Source: JBAYNW01 sp041678605 (GTDB lineage Bacteria > Cyanobacteriota > Vampirovibrionia > Gastranaerophilales > Gastranaerophilaceae). From it: a stretch of 64,000 nucleotides of DNA. Location of the stretch: positions 1 to 64,000 of the forward strand of contig JBAYNW010000008.1 of assembly GCA_041678605.1 (NCBI GenBank). Reading direction: 5' to 3'. Positions 49,418 to 57,506 of the stretch are shown piece after piece. The position numbers and the translations under genes were made by a program. Each line of letters opens with the position of its first letter. Within the stretch, counting starts at the first letter, position 1. Under the pieces are notes generated by a model. The model ran no database searches. It was not told the origin of the DNA and saw only the letters and a list, made by a program, of their open reading frames with translations.

Positions 49418-50044
49418 ATGAATAATAAGGATAAGAAAAAGTTTTCGGATAAGGTCATAAACAGATTAACGCTGTATCACTGCATTTTGACGGATTATAT
49501 TTTGAAAAATGTTGAATTTATTTCAAGCCCGCAGATTGCAAGTCTGCTTAAGATTGACGATTCGCAGGTGAGAAAAGACATAAGCTTGCTCAACAATGTC
49601 GGAAAATGCCGTGTGGGATACATTGCCAGAGATTTAAAATTAAACATAGAAAAAACTCTCGGGTTTGAAAACCCAAAAGATGCTTTTATTATCGGGGCAG
49701 GAAATCTAGGTTCCGCACTTGCAAAATACAGTAATTTTTCAAATTACGGACTGAATGTTCTGGCTCTTTTTGATAACGATACTTTAAAGGTCGGAACGAA
49801 AGTCAATAAAAAAGAGATTTTTCATATCTCAAGACTGCCCGATTTGGCGGAAAAACTCTCCGTTGAAATCGCAATTTTAACCGTTCCGAGAGAATATGCA
49901 CAAAGTACCGCAAATTTTTTGGCCCAATCCAATATTAAATACATTTGGAATTTTACCCCGACGGTTTTATCCGTGCCAAAAGATGTTCAAGTCTGGAACG
50001 AAAATCTGATGGGAAATTTTTTGCAGTTCACTTACAGGAAATAA
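49418..50044 (+). CDS. rex: Redox-sensing transcriptional repressor Rex
   Basis: 208 aa. An N-terminal winged helix (SPQIASLLKIDDSQVRKDIS) and a Rossmann domain (AFIIGAGNLGSALAKYSNFS) that reads the NADH/NAD+ ratio. It controls fermentation and hydrogenase genes in anaerobes, consistent with the ferredoxin-dependent oxidoreductase here. SD GAAGGA precedes the ATG. A palindromic element sits in its leader. Confidence 0.93.
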   Translation: MNNKDKKKFSDKVINRLTLYHCILTDYILKNVEFISSPQIASLLKIDDSQVRKDISLLNNVGKCRVGYIARDLKLNIEKTLGFENPKDAFIIGAGNLGSALAKYSNFSNYGLNVLALFDNDTLKVGTKVNKKEIFHISRLPDLAEKLSVEIAILTVPREYAQSTANFLAQSNIKYIWNFTPTVLSVPKDVQVWNENLMGNFLQFTYRK

Positions 50045-50047
50045 ATA

Positions 50048-50090
50048 AAAAGGCCGCCGAAGGTTAAAACTTTCAGTGGTCTTTTTAAAT
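50048..50090 (+). terminator. rex terminator
   Basis: AAAAAGGCC... GTGGTCTTTTT forms an imperfect stem with several pairs and ends in five T. It begins 4 nt after the rex stop. Confidence 0.65.
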
Positions 50091-50103
50091 CTTTTGCTTA
50101 TTA

Positions 50104-50289
50104 TTATTGTTTAACTAATGCACTAAATATGCTGCCAAAAATTTGACCGGTCTTAGAATCGCCAAAGATAGAGTTTAATGGATTTGAATTTGTGTCTCCT
50201 GTTTCTTTGGTTTTGTCTGCTGCTTTGTCTTTGCCGCCGCCTAAAAGACCGCTTACTAAATTTAGTGCTATAGGTATAAATGCTCCCAT
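50104..50289 (-). CDS. Small hypothetical protein, first of a pair
   Basis: 61 aa. A short hydrophobic segment at residues 3-17 (AFIPIALNLVSGLLGGG) is followed by a polar Lys/Thr/Asp part and a Ser/Gly-rich C-terminus (GQIFGSIFSALVKQ). SD AAGGAG. Its 105-nt upstream region closely resembles that of the next small gene. No family recognised. Confidence 0.62.
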   Translation of the reverse strand: MGAFIPIALNLVSGLLGGGKDKAADKTKETGDTNSNPLNSIFGDSKTGQIFGSIFSALVKQ

Positions 50290-50395
50290 GGTTTTTCTCC
50301 TTTTTCTTAATTAGTACATCGTGTTATATATTAATTAAGTATTTTTTATATACTTTATTGACGAAAACGCCCGCTTTTGTTACATAAATTAACAT
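50290..50395 (-). promoter_or_regulatory. Duplicated upstream region, copy 1
   Basis: Minus strand. Shared with copy 2 (50646-50752): GTAACAAAA, CAATAAA-TATATAAA-AATACTTA, TTAATATATAACAC and ATGTA, in the same order and spacing. It precedes the small gene at 50289. Possibly a shared promoter and leader. Confidence 0.55.
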
Positions 50396-50405
50396 GCCAA
50401 AATGC

Positions 50406-50437
50406 AATAAAAAAGCACCCGTTTTTTGGTGCCTTTT
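50406..50437 (-). terminator. Terminator of the second small gene
   Basis: Minus strand: GGCACC, A-rich tip, GGTGC then TTTTTT. About 20 nt beyond the stop at 50457. Confidence 0.75.
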
Positions 50438-50456
50438 TACTAATCATAATTTTGAG

Positions 50457-50645
50457 TTATGCATTAATTCCTTTGTTTGCAGATGATCCGGAACCGCTTA
50501 ATAATGATTGCAGCTGTTCACTCACTGCCTGTTTAATCTTCTCATTAATTTGCGAGTCGTTGCCCTGTGTTTGCTGACTGGATGAGGATTGGCCAACTCC
50601 TAAAAGATTTGTAACCCCGCTTGTCAGGTTAGATAAAAAATCCAT
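50457..50645 (-). CDS. Small hypothetical protein, second of a pair
   Basis: 62 aa. Begins DFLSNLTSGVTNLLGVGQSS, then a Ser/Gln-rich polar stretch (SSQQTQGNDSQINEK) and KQAVSEQLQSLLSGSGSS. The amphipathic first segment and similar length suggest it is related to the previous small gene in layout though not in sequence. SD AGGGAGAG. Shares the upstream block. Confidence 0.6.
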   Translation of the reverse strand: MDFLSNLTSGVTNLLGVGQSSSSQQTQGNDSQINEKIKQAVSEQLQSLLSGSGSSANKGINA

Positions 50646-50752
50646 GATGCTCTCCCTTTTTTTGGTAACTACATTGTGTTATATATTAACTAAGTATTCT
50701 TTATATATTTTATTGTCCAAAACAGCTTCATTTTGTTACAATTATTAACACC
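50646..50752 (-). promoter_or_regulatory. Duplicated upstream region, copy 2
   Basis: Minus strand. Same order of motifs as copy 1: GTAACAAAA, GACAATAAAATATATAAAG, AATACTTAGTTAATATATAA then CACAATGTA. It precedes the small gene at 50645. Confidence 0.55.
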
Positions 50753-50797
50753 CTCGAGTGCAAACCGTGTAGTATAATTTTAAATAAGGGGTGGGCT

Positions 50798-51610
50798 TTG
50801 AAAGACTTTTTTAAAAATAAAAAACTGGGCATTGTGTATAATCCGATAGTAAAAAATTCATCGGAGGCTTTGCTGTCTTTGGAGAGCCTGCTCAACTCAA
50901 AAGACCTGCATTTTGAAAACTTCACGATTGATTCAATGAGGGGCGAAGTCGATTTTGTTTTTGTAATCGGCGGAGACGGAACTTTGCTAAAGGCTGCACG
51001 GTTTTATTCGAAAAAATTTACGCCCGTTTTTGGCATTAACCTTGGGCGTTTAGGCTTTTTGTCACAGACAAAGGAAAGCGAACTTTCGCAATCAATAGAG
51101 AAAATATTGAGCGGAAAATATAAAATAGAAGACCGCCTGATGTTAATATCTAACGATGGGGTTCTTGCTTTGAACGATTTTGTCATAAAAGGTTCCTCCG
51201 CATCAAGAACTTCACGTTTCTATTTAAGCATTGACGGTAAATTTGTTTGTGATTATATGGCGGATGGGCTGATTGTATCGACTCCAACAGGTTCTACAGC
51301 TTACGGGCTCTCAGCCGGCGGACCTATTTTATCTCCGAGCCTGAATGCTATTGTAATTGTTCCGATTTGCCCGCATACACTGACGGCAAGGCCTCTGGTT
51401 ATCCCTGCAGATGAAAAAATTACCATCTCGACCTGTGATAGTTGTGCGAGTTTCGTTGTGGTTGCGGATGGACAGGATGCCTTCAATGTGAATTCAAAAA
51501 TTGAAATTGAAAAATCAAAATTCAACGCAAAGCTTGCTCTTTTGGACGACAATGAATTTTATTCGGTGTTGAGAAACAAACTGCACTGGGGCATGGCACC
51601 GAAGGGGTGA
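50798..51610 (+). CDS. nadK: NAD kinase
   Basis: 270 aa. GGDGTLLKAARFY is the phosphate-loop signature; FGINLGRLGFLSQTKE and ADGLIVSTPTGSTAYGLSAG follow. Makes NADP. The start codon is TTG (50798) with an AAGGGG sequence about 10 nt upstream; no better ATG exists. A perfect TATAAT is at 50773-50778, but no good -35 is seen. Family A repeat copy 4 and recN follow. Confidence 0.94.
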   Translation: MKDFFKNKKLGIVYNPIVKNSSEALLSLESLLNSKDLHFENFTIDSMRGEVDFVFVIGGDGTLLKAARFYSKKFTPVFGINLGRLGFLSQTKESELSQSIEKILSGKYKIEDRLMLISNDGVLALNDFVIKGSSASRTSRFYLSIDGKFVCDYMADGLIVSTPTGSTAYGLSAGGPILSPSLNAIVIVPICPHTLTARPLVIPADEKITISTCDSCASFVVVADGQDAFNVNSKIEIEKSKFNAKLALLDDNEFYSVLRNKLHWGMAPKG

Positions 51611-51623
51611 AAAAACGCACCAA

Positions 51624-51697
51624 ACGTCATCCTGAATTTATTTCAAGATCGCAAAAGCGAACGACCATGCGATGCTGAAACCAGTTCAGCATGACGT
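51624..51697. repeat. Dispersed palindromic repeat family A, copy 4 (short)
   Basis: ACGTCATCCTGAA at the left and TTCAGCATGACGT at the right, about 74 bp, without the long inner segment. Between nadK and recN. Confidence 0.85.
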
Positions 51698-51718
51698 AAT
51701 AGCGAAGGTAAAAGGAAA

Positions 51719-53371
51719 ATGATTAAACAAATTTTAATCAAAGATTACATATTAATCGACGAACTGCTTGTCAAATTCGACAGGGGGCTTAACGTAATCA
51801 CCGGCGAAACCGGTGCGGGAAAAAGCATCATTATCAATGCAATTGATCTGGTTTTTGCACCCCGTGTCAGCAAAGAAGTTATCAAATCCGGCTGCGAAAA
51901 GGCTTCGATTGAGCTTGTTTTAAACTACGACAAAAAAGATTTGGCTCAATTGTTTGAAGAAAACGGCATTGATGATTTTGGCGATGAGATTATCATTTCA
52001 AAGGAAATTTCTCAAAATGCCGTTCGTTCAAGAGTCAATGGAACTCTGGTCAATCAGGATTTCATAAAAATTTTGAAAGATAAATTTCTGGACATTCATT
52101 CTCAAAACCAAACTTATGCGTTTTTACAACCCAAATTTCACATAAATTTGCTCGACAGCTATGCAAAAGAAGTTTACGGAGAAGAATTAAACGAATATAA
52201 ATCCATGTTTGCAGATTATCAAACACTCTGCACGGAACTTGAAAGAGCAAAATCGCTTGCAAACGCTACTGAAAACCAGATTGAATTTTTAAAGTTTCAA
52301 ATAAACGAGATTGATGAAGCCCAAATTGACGACGAAAATGAATATGAAAATTTGAAAAATGAGCTGAATATTCTTGAAAACGTTGAAAAATTAAAAGAAT
52401 TGACGGGGGCCTCCTACTGGGCATTAAGTCAGGATGAGAATTCAATTTCAAACTCAATCGGACTTGTCAAGATGAATATTTCAAAAGCCTCTCAAATGGA
52501 TGAAAAATTAACGTCTGCGGAAAACGATTTAATAAGTGTGGCCGAAATTTTGCAGGAAATTTCGGCCACGCTCAGGGATTATTCACAAAATCTTGAGAAT
52601 GACACGGAAAAATTAAACTCGGTTCAGGAAAGAATTTTCTTTCTTGACAAACTAAAACGCAAGTACGGAAACACGCTCGCAGAAGTTATGCAAACCGGCG
52701 AAAATTTCAAAAAAGAATACGAACAGATTGAGTTTTCGACCCAAAACGTTGAAGATTTAGAGCAAAAAATTCATAGTGTTTTGCTGGAATTAGCCTCAAA
52801 AGCCGATGAAATTTCAGAAAAAAGGAAATATTATGCTCAAATTTTGTCTGCACTGATTGTTGAAAAACTGGAAAAATTGGAGCTTCCAAAAGTTCAATTT
52901 GAAGTCCGGGTTGAGAAAACAGAGCTTGACTCTAACGGCACCGACAGAGTTGAATTTTTAATTTCCACAAACATTTCAGAAGAATTGAAGCCGCTTGCGA
53001 AAGTTGCTTCAGGCGGTGAAATTGCACGTGTTATGCTTGCAATCAAGACTATTTTTGCCCAAAATGACGAGATTGATACTGTAATTTTTGATGAAATTGA
53101 TACAGGAGTTTCGGGCAAAACTTCACAAAGCGTTGCGGATGAAATTTGTGAACTGTCAAAATTTCATCAGGTAATTTTAATTACACATCAAGCTATTGTT
53201 GCTTCCAAAGCCGACAAGCATTTTTACGTGACAAAATCTCAGGACTATGACCAGACGCAAGTCGGAGTTTATGTGCTTGAAGGCGAAAATAGGATTAAGG
53301 CACTGGCAGAGCTTGCGGGCGGCGAAATTAATGAACAGTCAGTCGACTTTGCCAGATCTCTGGTCGGATAA
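51719..53371 (+). CDS. recN: DNA repair protein RecN
   Basis: 550 aa SMC-like ATPase. Walker A is GETGAGKS near residue 32; a long coiled coil lies in the middle. The ABC signature is in KVASGGEIARVMLAIKTIFA, and the Walker B region reads TVIFDEIDTGVSGKTSQSVA. The start has no ideal SD but follows AAAGGA. It tethers broken DNA ends in double-strand break repair. nadK-recN is a common neighbour pair. Confidence 0.95.
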   Translation: MIKQILIKDYILIDELLVKFDRGLNVITGETGAGKSIIINAIDLVFAPRVSKEVIKSGCEKASIELVLNYDKKDLAQLFEENGIDDFGDEIIISKEISQNAVRSRVNGTLVNQDFIKILKDKFLDIHSQNQTYAFLQPKFHINLLDSYAKEVYGEELNEYKSMFADYQTLCTELERAKSLANATENQIEFLKFQINEIDEAQIDDENEYENLKNELNILENVEKLKELTGASYWALSQDENSISNSIGLVKMNISKASQMDEKLTSAENDLISVAEILQEISATLRDYSQNLENDTEKLNSVQERIFFLDKLKRKYGNTLAEVMQTGENFKKEYEQIEFSTQNVEDLEQKIHSVLLELASKADEISEKRKYYAQILSALIVEKLEKLELPKVQFEVRVEKTELDSNGTDRVEFLISTNISEELKPLAKVASGGEIARVMLAIKTIFAQNDEIDTVIFDEIDTGVSGKTSQSVADEICELSKFHQVILITHQAIVASKADKHFYVTKSQDYDQTQVGVYVLEGENRIKALAELAGGEINEQSVDFARSLVG

Positions 53372-53465
53372 ATATTTTCAAAAGATTATACTTTTTACCA
53401 ATGATTTCGGGTAAAAATAGCCTTATCATAGTGGTAAGTATGAAAGTTTTATAAGGAATGGTGCT

Positions 53466-53747
53466 ATGAAAAAGATTTTTTCAACACTGGCGGTTTTTGT
53501 CGCCGTGTCTTGTGTGATGCCGGCGTTTGCCTGTCCGCAAGAAAAGGCAGAAATTACCACCGGTGCGGCCTGCTCAATAGCAGAATTAAATAACCTCGAA
53601 AAAAGTAAAAGGACACAGGAAAAGTTTAATTTGGACCCTAAAGGTTCAAAAGACTTGAGACCTGTGAGGCTTGTTGTTCCCGAAGCTAAAACAGGCGACG
53701 GTTGCCAGCTTTTCGGGATGTGCCTGAATCAAAATTTAGGCAAGTAA
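53466..53747 (+). CDS. Small exported protein
   Basis: 93 aa. Sec signal peptide (residues 1-22, ends PAFA). The mature part has four Cys (CPQE, AACSIAE, GCQLFGMC) and basic/Pro stretches, and may be disulfide-bonded. No family recognised. SD AGGAATGG. It ends 23 nt before a terminator hairpin. Confidence 0.68.
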   Translation: MKKIFSTLAVFVAVSCVMPAFACPQEKAEITTGAACSIAELNNLEKSKRTQEKFNLDPKGSKDLRPVRLVVPEAKTGDGCQLFGMCLNQNLGK

Positions 53748-53770
53748 AGTGCTTATAAGCAGATTTTTTG

Positions 53771-53800
53771 GGGAGAGTGTGCGGGTCACTCTCCCTCTTT
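53771..53800 (+). terminator. Rho-independent terminator
   Basis: GGGAGAGTG pairs with CACTCTCCC (53771-53779 with 53787-53795), followed by TCTTT. Confidence 0.82.
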
Positions 53801-53877
53801 ATTGTAAAAATTCAAGCAAGTGGTTTAAATCTTCTGTTCAAAAGAACCTTGCAGTTTTAATTTGTATGAAATCCCAT

Positions 53878-54168
53878 TTATAAAAGGGAAATTATATCCC
53901 TATAGGTGCTTAAAACCCTTAAAATGGTTAATTTATTATTTTTTAGGTTATAAACAGCCAAATATTTTTTCTTAATAACAAAAAACATAACACTTTTGTC
54001 GGTCAAGTCATATCTTGTGTTGCCGATTTTAGGATTTTGTTCAAGTGTTTTAAAAGTCTTATAAAAGGTTCTCAGCAAGTCAATGGCCGCTTTTTTGTTT
54101 TTTTTAGAAATAAAATCAGTAATCTCTTCAATATCTGACAACGCTATGTCAGTAATTTCAAATGTCAT
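53878..54168 (-). CDS. parE: RelE/ParE-family toxin
   Basis: 96 aa. Typical ParE layout: FEITDIALSDIEEITDFISK, KKNKKAAIDLLRTFYKTFKT, LEQNPKIGNTR, then strand segments (KYLAVYNLKNNKLTILRVLS). Predicted to act on gyrase or mRNA. Overlaps the antitoxin gene by 11 nt. This is the only toxin in the window that looks full length. Confidence 0.85.
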   Translation of the reverse strand: MTFEITDIALSDIEEITDFISKKNKKAAIDLLRTFYKTFKTLEQNPKIGNTRYDLTDKSVMFFVIKKKYLAVYNLKNNKLTILRVLSTYRDIISLL

Positions 54169-54406
54169 ATTTCCCCATTAGATTTTTTATTGCAATACTT
54201 CCATTTTGAATATTACCTTTTTCAATATCAAAAAGTCCTTTTTCTATTTCTCGATTGAACAACTCAATTCGATTTTTTTCGACTTTTTCTTTGGCCACCA
54301 AGAGCCTTAGGGCCTCTCTGATAATTTCACTTACAGAATTGTAAAGTCCTGAGGAAATTTTTTCTTGCATATACTGTTCTAGAGCCGGAGTTAAAGATAT
54401 ATTCAT
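54158..54406 (-). CDS. parD: ParD-family antitoxin
   Basis: 82 aa. Ribbon-helix-helix start (MNISLTPALEQYMQEKISSG) and a C-terminal region that covers the toxin. The start at 54406 follows SD GGAAGGTG; an in-frame extension to 54439 was rejected. The overlap with parE shows translational coupling. Confidence 0.88.
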   Translation of the reverse strand: MNISLTPALEQYMQEKISSGLYNSVSEIIREALRLLVAKEKVEKNRIELFNREIEKGLFDIEKGNIQNGSIAIKNLMGKYDI

Positions 54407-54470
54407 ATTACACCTTCCATTTTTTAACAATCTATACATTAATTATAACAAAGATTGCTATTTTTTGCAA

Positions 54471-56246
54471 CTACCCGTTTCGTTCAAAAAACCCTGCAAT
54501 TTGTTTGTGCGGAATTAGCTTTGAAATAGGGCGTCCGTGCGGGCAAGTGTAAGGTTTTTCACATGTTCGCCAGTTTTGGATTATGTTTTCCATTTGCCAC
54601 ATGTTCAGCTTTTGTCCGGCCTTAACAGACGCCTTACAAGACGTCATAATAAGAATTTTTTCTTCCAGTCCGTCCATATTCTCATTTACGCCGCCTGACA
54701 AATTTTCCAAAATATCTGCCAAAAGTTCCTTAGGATTAACCTTTGCAAGCATCTGAGGCACCTTTTTGAAAATCAGTTCATTGTCTTTCAGAAATTCAAT
54801 CCCGTATCCGAATTTTTCAAACTTTTCCTTGTTCTCCTTTATAAGCAGGGCTTCCGTTGCCGACACCTGCAAAACATCGGATATAAAAAGCAGTTGGGAC
54901 GCAGGCTGTTTTTGGGATTTTAATCTTTCATAAATGAATCTCTCTTCCGCTATGTGCTGGTCCACAATCTCAAGCCCCCCATCTACCCCCTCTTTTTCGA
55001 TTAAAATGTAAGTGTTTCGGTACTGACCGAGGATATTTTCAGAAGGCTGGAATACCGGATGTGTAGATGTATGGCTGTTTTGAATTTCTAAAGCCTCCTC
55101 TCCCCTTGCATAAGAGGGTTGGGGTGAGGGGTCAGGAAGAAATGTTTGTTGAACTAAATCCTCATCCTTTACATAAAAATCATCACTTTCTTTAGTTTGA
55201 ATTTTATGTAGGGCGAAAACTTTGTCTTGCAAAGTTTTTGCCTCATTTACCTGTGCGAAAACATTGCTAAGTGCCATATCAATCGACGAATAAACAAAAT
55301 TAAACACTTGATTTGTATTTTTATATCGAACTTCTTTTTTTGTCGGATGAACGTTCACATCTATTTCTCCCGCCGGAAGTTCCAAGTTCAAGACAATAAA
55401 AGGATATTTTCCGAATCCGATTAAATTTTTGTAAGCTGTGTCAATTGATTTTTGGATAACAGGACATTTTACCATCCTTGAATTTATGTAAATATGGTAG
55501 CCTTTTTTGCTTGAACGAGTGTAGTCAGGTGTGCTTACAAATCCCGAAATTTTAAACCCCGAAAGCTTATCGGTCTTCAAGACTTCTTTTAAATTATCCA
55601 CAACCTCTTGTGAATAAACTTCCTTGACTGTTGCTTTTAAATCCTTCGTCCCCGTTGTTTTCAAAACCGTTTTGCCGTTATTTTTAAGTTCAAAAGATAT
55701 TTGGGGATTGATTATTGCAAGTGACTGAACAAGCTCCTGAATATAAGAAAATTCTGTTTTAGGATTTTTCAAAAATTTAAGCCGTGCAGGCAAATTATAA
55801 AATAGATTTTTCACTTCCATGATTGTTCCGACAGCACAACCGGTTTGAACCTTCTTTACCTGAGAATTTTCGCACTCAACCTTTGTTCCGTAGTCAAAAT
55901 CCTTTGTGCGGGTTGTGCAGACCAATTTTGCAATTGAAATTATGCTGGATAAGGCTTCTCCTCTGAATCCGAGCGTCGAAATCGCAAAAAGGTCCTCATC
56001 GGTTTCGATTTTGCTTGTGGCGTGTTTTGAAAACGCAAGCATAATGTCATCGGGGTGAATACCTGAGCCGTTATCCGCAATCCTAAGGTCCCTGCACTCG
56101 TTTGAAACTTCAATGGAAATTCTTGTCGCACCTGCGTCAATTGAATTTTCCACAATTTCTTTTACGACTGAGGCGGAGCGTTCAATTACTTCACCCGCCG
56201 CAATCTGGTTTATTAAATGTTTTGATAGTTGTTTAATTCGCTTCAT
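54471..56246 (-). CDS. mutL: DNA mismatch repair protein MutL
   Basis: 591 aa. GHKL ATPase at the N-terminus (INQIAAGEVIERSASVVKEI, DNGSGIHPDD, GFRGEALSSI). The C-terminal endonuclease motif is present: DQHIAEERFIYE (usual DQHA, with Ile in place of Ala), CKASVKAG and CPHGRPISK, as in MutH-lacking bacteria. The middle linker contains residues PDPSPQPSYARGEEALE and QNSHTSTHPVFQPSEN, which are translated dispersed repeats. The start at 56246 follows SD AAGGGTG. Confidence 0.94.
   Translation of the reverse strand: MKRIKQLSKHLINQIAAGEVIERSASVVKEIVENSIDAGATRISIEVSNECRDLRIADNGSGIHPDDIMLAFSKHATSKIETDEDLFAISTLGFRGEALSSIISIAKLVCTTRTKDFDYGTKVECENSQVKKVQTGCAVGTIMEVKNLFYNLPARLKFLKNPKTEFSYIQELVQSLAIINPQISFELKNNGKTVLKTTGTKDLKATVKEVYSQEVVDNLKEVLKTDKLSGFKISGFVSTPDYTRSSKKGYHIYINSRMVKCPVIQKSIDTAYKNLIGFGKYPFIVLNLELPAGEIDVNVHPTKKEVRYKNTNQVFNFVYSSIDMALSNVFAQVNEAKTLQDKVFALHKIQTKESDDFYVKDEDLVQQTFLPDPSPQPSYARGEEALEIQNSHTSTHPVFQPSENILGQYRNTYILIEKEGVDGGLEIVDQHIAEERFIYERLKSQKQPASQLLFISDVLQVSATEALLIKENKEKFEKFGYGIEFLKDNELIFKKVPQMLAKVNPKELLADILENLSGGVNENMDGLEEKILIMTSCKASVKAGQKLNMWQMENIIQNWRTCEKPYTCPHGRPISKLIPHKQIAGFFERNG
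55094..55132. repeat. Palindromic repeat inside the mutL linker
   Basis: CCTCTCCCCTTGCATAAGAG followed by GGTTGGGGTGAGGGG is the common G/C-rich bacterial repeat whose translation is PSPQPSxxRGE. It is in frame in the mutL linker. The adjacent ACATCTACACATCC wording belongs to another dispersed repeat. Confidence 0.7.
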
Positions 56247-56410
56247 TTTCACACCCTTAAAAAGAATAAAATCATTTGCCCCATTTACTCCCTCATGCAT
56301 TTATTGTACCTTAACCCCCCGTTTTTTTTCAAATATACGTTAAATTAATGATTACAATCTTAACACAATTTCTTATAATTACGTTGTACCGGGAAATTAT
56401 GGGGAATTTT

Positions 56411-57298
56411 ATGGCAAAACCGCAGTTGAAAACAAATTTGGCACCTAAGCCGGCCCGAAAGAAGGGGAATTTAAAGCTCGTTGACGATCGTGCGGTTAAA
56501 ACCACGGCATACAGCGACATTAATCTTAAGAAGTGGCGTGATTATGACCATGTAAAAACCGATACTCTCTGGGAATTTCCGAACCGATTAAAAGAAGGCG
56601 GGCATTCTAATGAGTACCATGGGAACTATATTCCTCAAATCGCCCAACAGCTTTACGAAAGATTTACCAAAAAAGACGATATTGTGCTTGATTTATTTTT
56701 TGGTTCAGGCACTTCCGGCATTGAGGCCATAAATATGCAAAGACGCTGCATCGGTGTCGAATTGAAAGACGATTTGGCCGAGGCAGTTTCGAAAAAATTT
56801 ACCCCAAAACAATTGGTAACAGATGTGAATGTAATCTGTGCCGACTCTACGACCCAAATTGCGAAAGAAAAAATTCAGGCAAGGCTTGATATTATGGGTA
56901 AAGAAAAAGCCCAATTTTTAGTGCTCCATCCGCCTTATGACGACATTATTAAGTTCTCCGATAAAAAAGAAGATTTGTCGAATTGTTCAAGCACAGATGA
57001 ATTTTATGACCTGTTTGAAAAAGTTGCAAAAAACGGTTACGACCTGCTTGAAAAAGGCCGTTTCGCAGTGCTGATTATCGGAGATAAATATTCCGATTCA
57101 CAAATCCAGCCGCTCGGGTTTGAATGTATGAAAAGAATGAATAATCTGGGATTTATAACAAAATCAATTATTGTAAAAGATATTCAGGGCAATGAGAAAG
57201 CCAAGGGCAAAACCGCAAATTTATGGCGTTACAGAGCCCTAGCCGGCGGATTTTACATATTCAAACACGAATATGTGATGATTATGCAAAAGGTTTAA
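56411..57298 (+). CDS. DNA methyltransferase (N4-cytosine/N6-adenine type), no restriction partner
   Basis: 295 aa from the chosen ATG (another ATG is at 56399; the SD before 56411 is better). The SAM-binding motif is LDLFFGSGTSGIEA, and the catalytic motif reads HPPYDD instead of the usual DPPY/SPPY/NPPY. The order of motifs (catalytic motif after the SAM motif) suits the N6-adenine alpha or related class. N-terminal region Lys-rich. No restriction endonuclease gene is nearby, so it is a solitary methyltransferase in this window. Divergent to mutL. Confidence 0.85.
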   Translation: MAKPQLKTNLAPKPARKKGNLKLVDDRAVKTTAYSDINLKKWRDYDHVKTDTLWEFPNRLKEGGHSNEYHGNYIPQIAQQLYERFTKKDDIVLDLFFGSGTSGIEAINMQRRCIGVELKDDLAEAVSKKFTPKQLVTDVNVICADSTTQIAKEKIQARLDIMGKEKAQFLVLHPPYDDIIKFSDKKEDLSNCSSTDEFYDLFEKVAKNGYDLLEKGRFAVLIIGDKYSDSQIQPLGFECMKRMNNLGFITKSIIVKDIQGNEKAKGKTANLWRYRALAGGFYIFKHEYVMIMQKV

Positions 57299-57404
57299 GA
57301 AATATTAAATTCTTTAATAAATATTTACAAATGTCTAAAACCCAGTCTTACTAATGAATATAAAAAATTGGAACAGCATTTGTAACAGCCCCAAAAAAAA
57401 TTAC

Positions 57405-57415
57405 TAGCAAAAAAA
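57405..57415 (+). promoter_or_regulatory. TAGCAAAAAAA motif upstream of a tagged gene
   Basis: TAGCAAAAAAA is about 92 nt from the ATG at 57507, in the 208-nt non-coding gap 57299-57506. Matches the motif before the genes at 7564, 12926 and 21178. TTACAATATATT further on could be the -10 region. Confidence 0.45.
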
Positions 57416-57506
57416 TAGAATTACCGTTTTTATAACAAACGTTATTACAGGTTCTAAAATAACTTGCAATAGTGTTTGTTACAATATATTAAAAAAGGAG
57501 TTAAAA

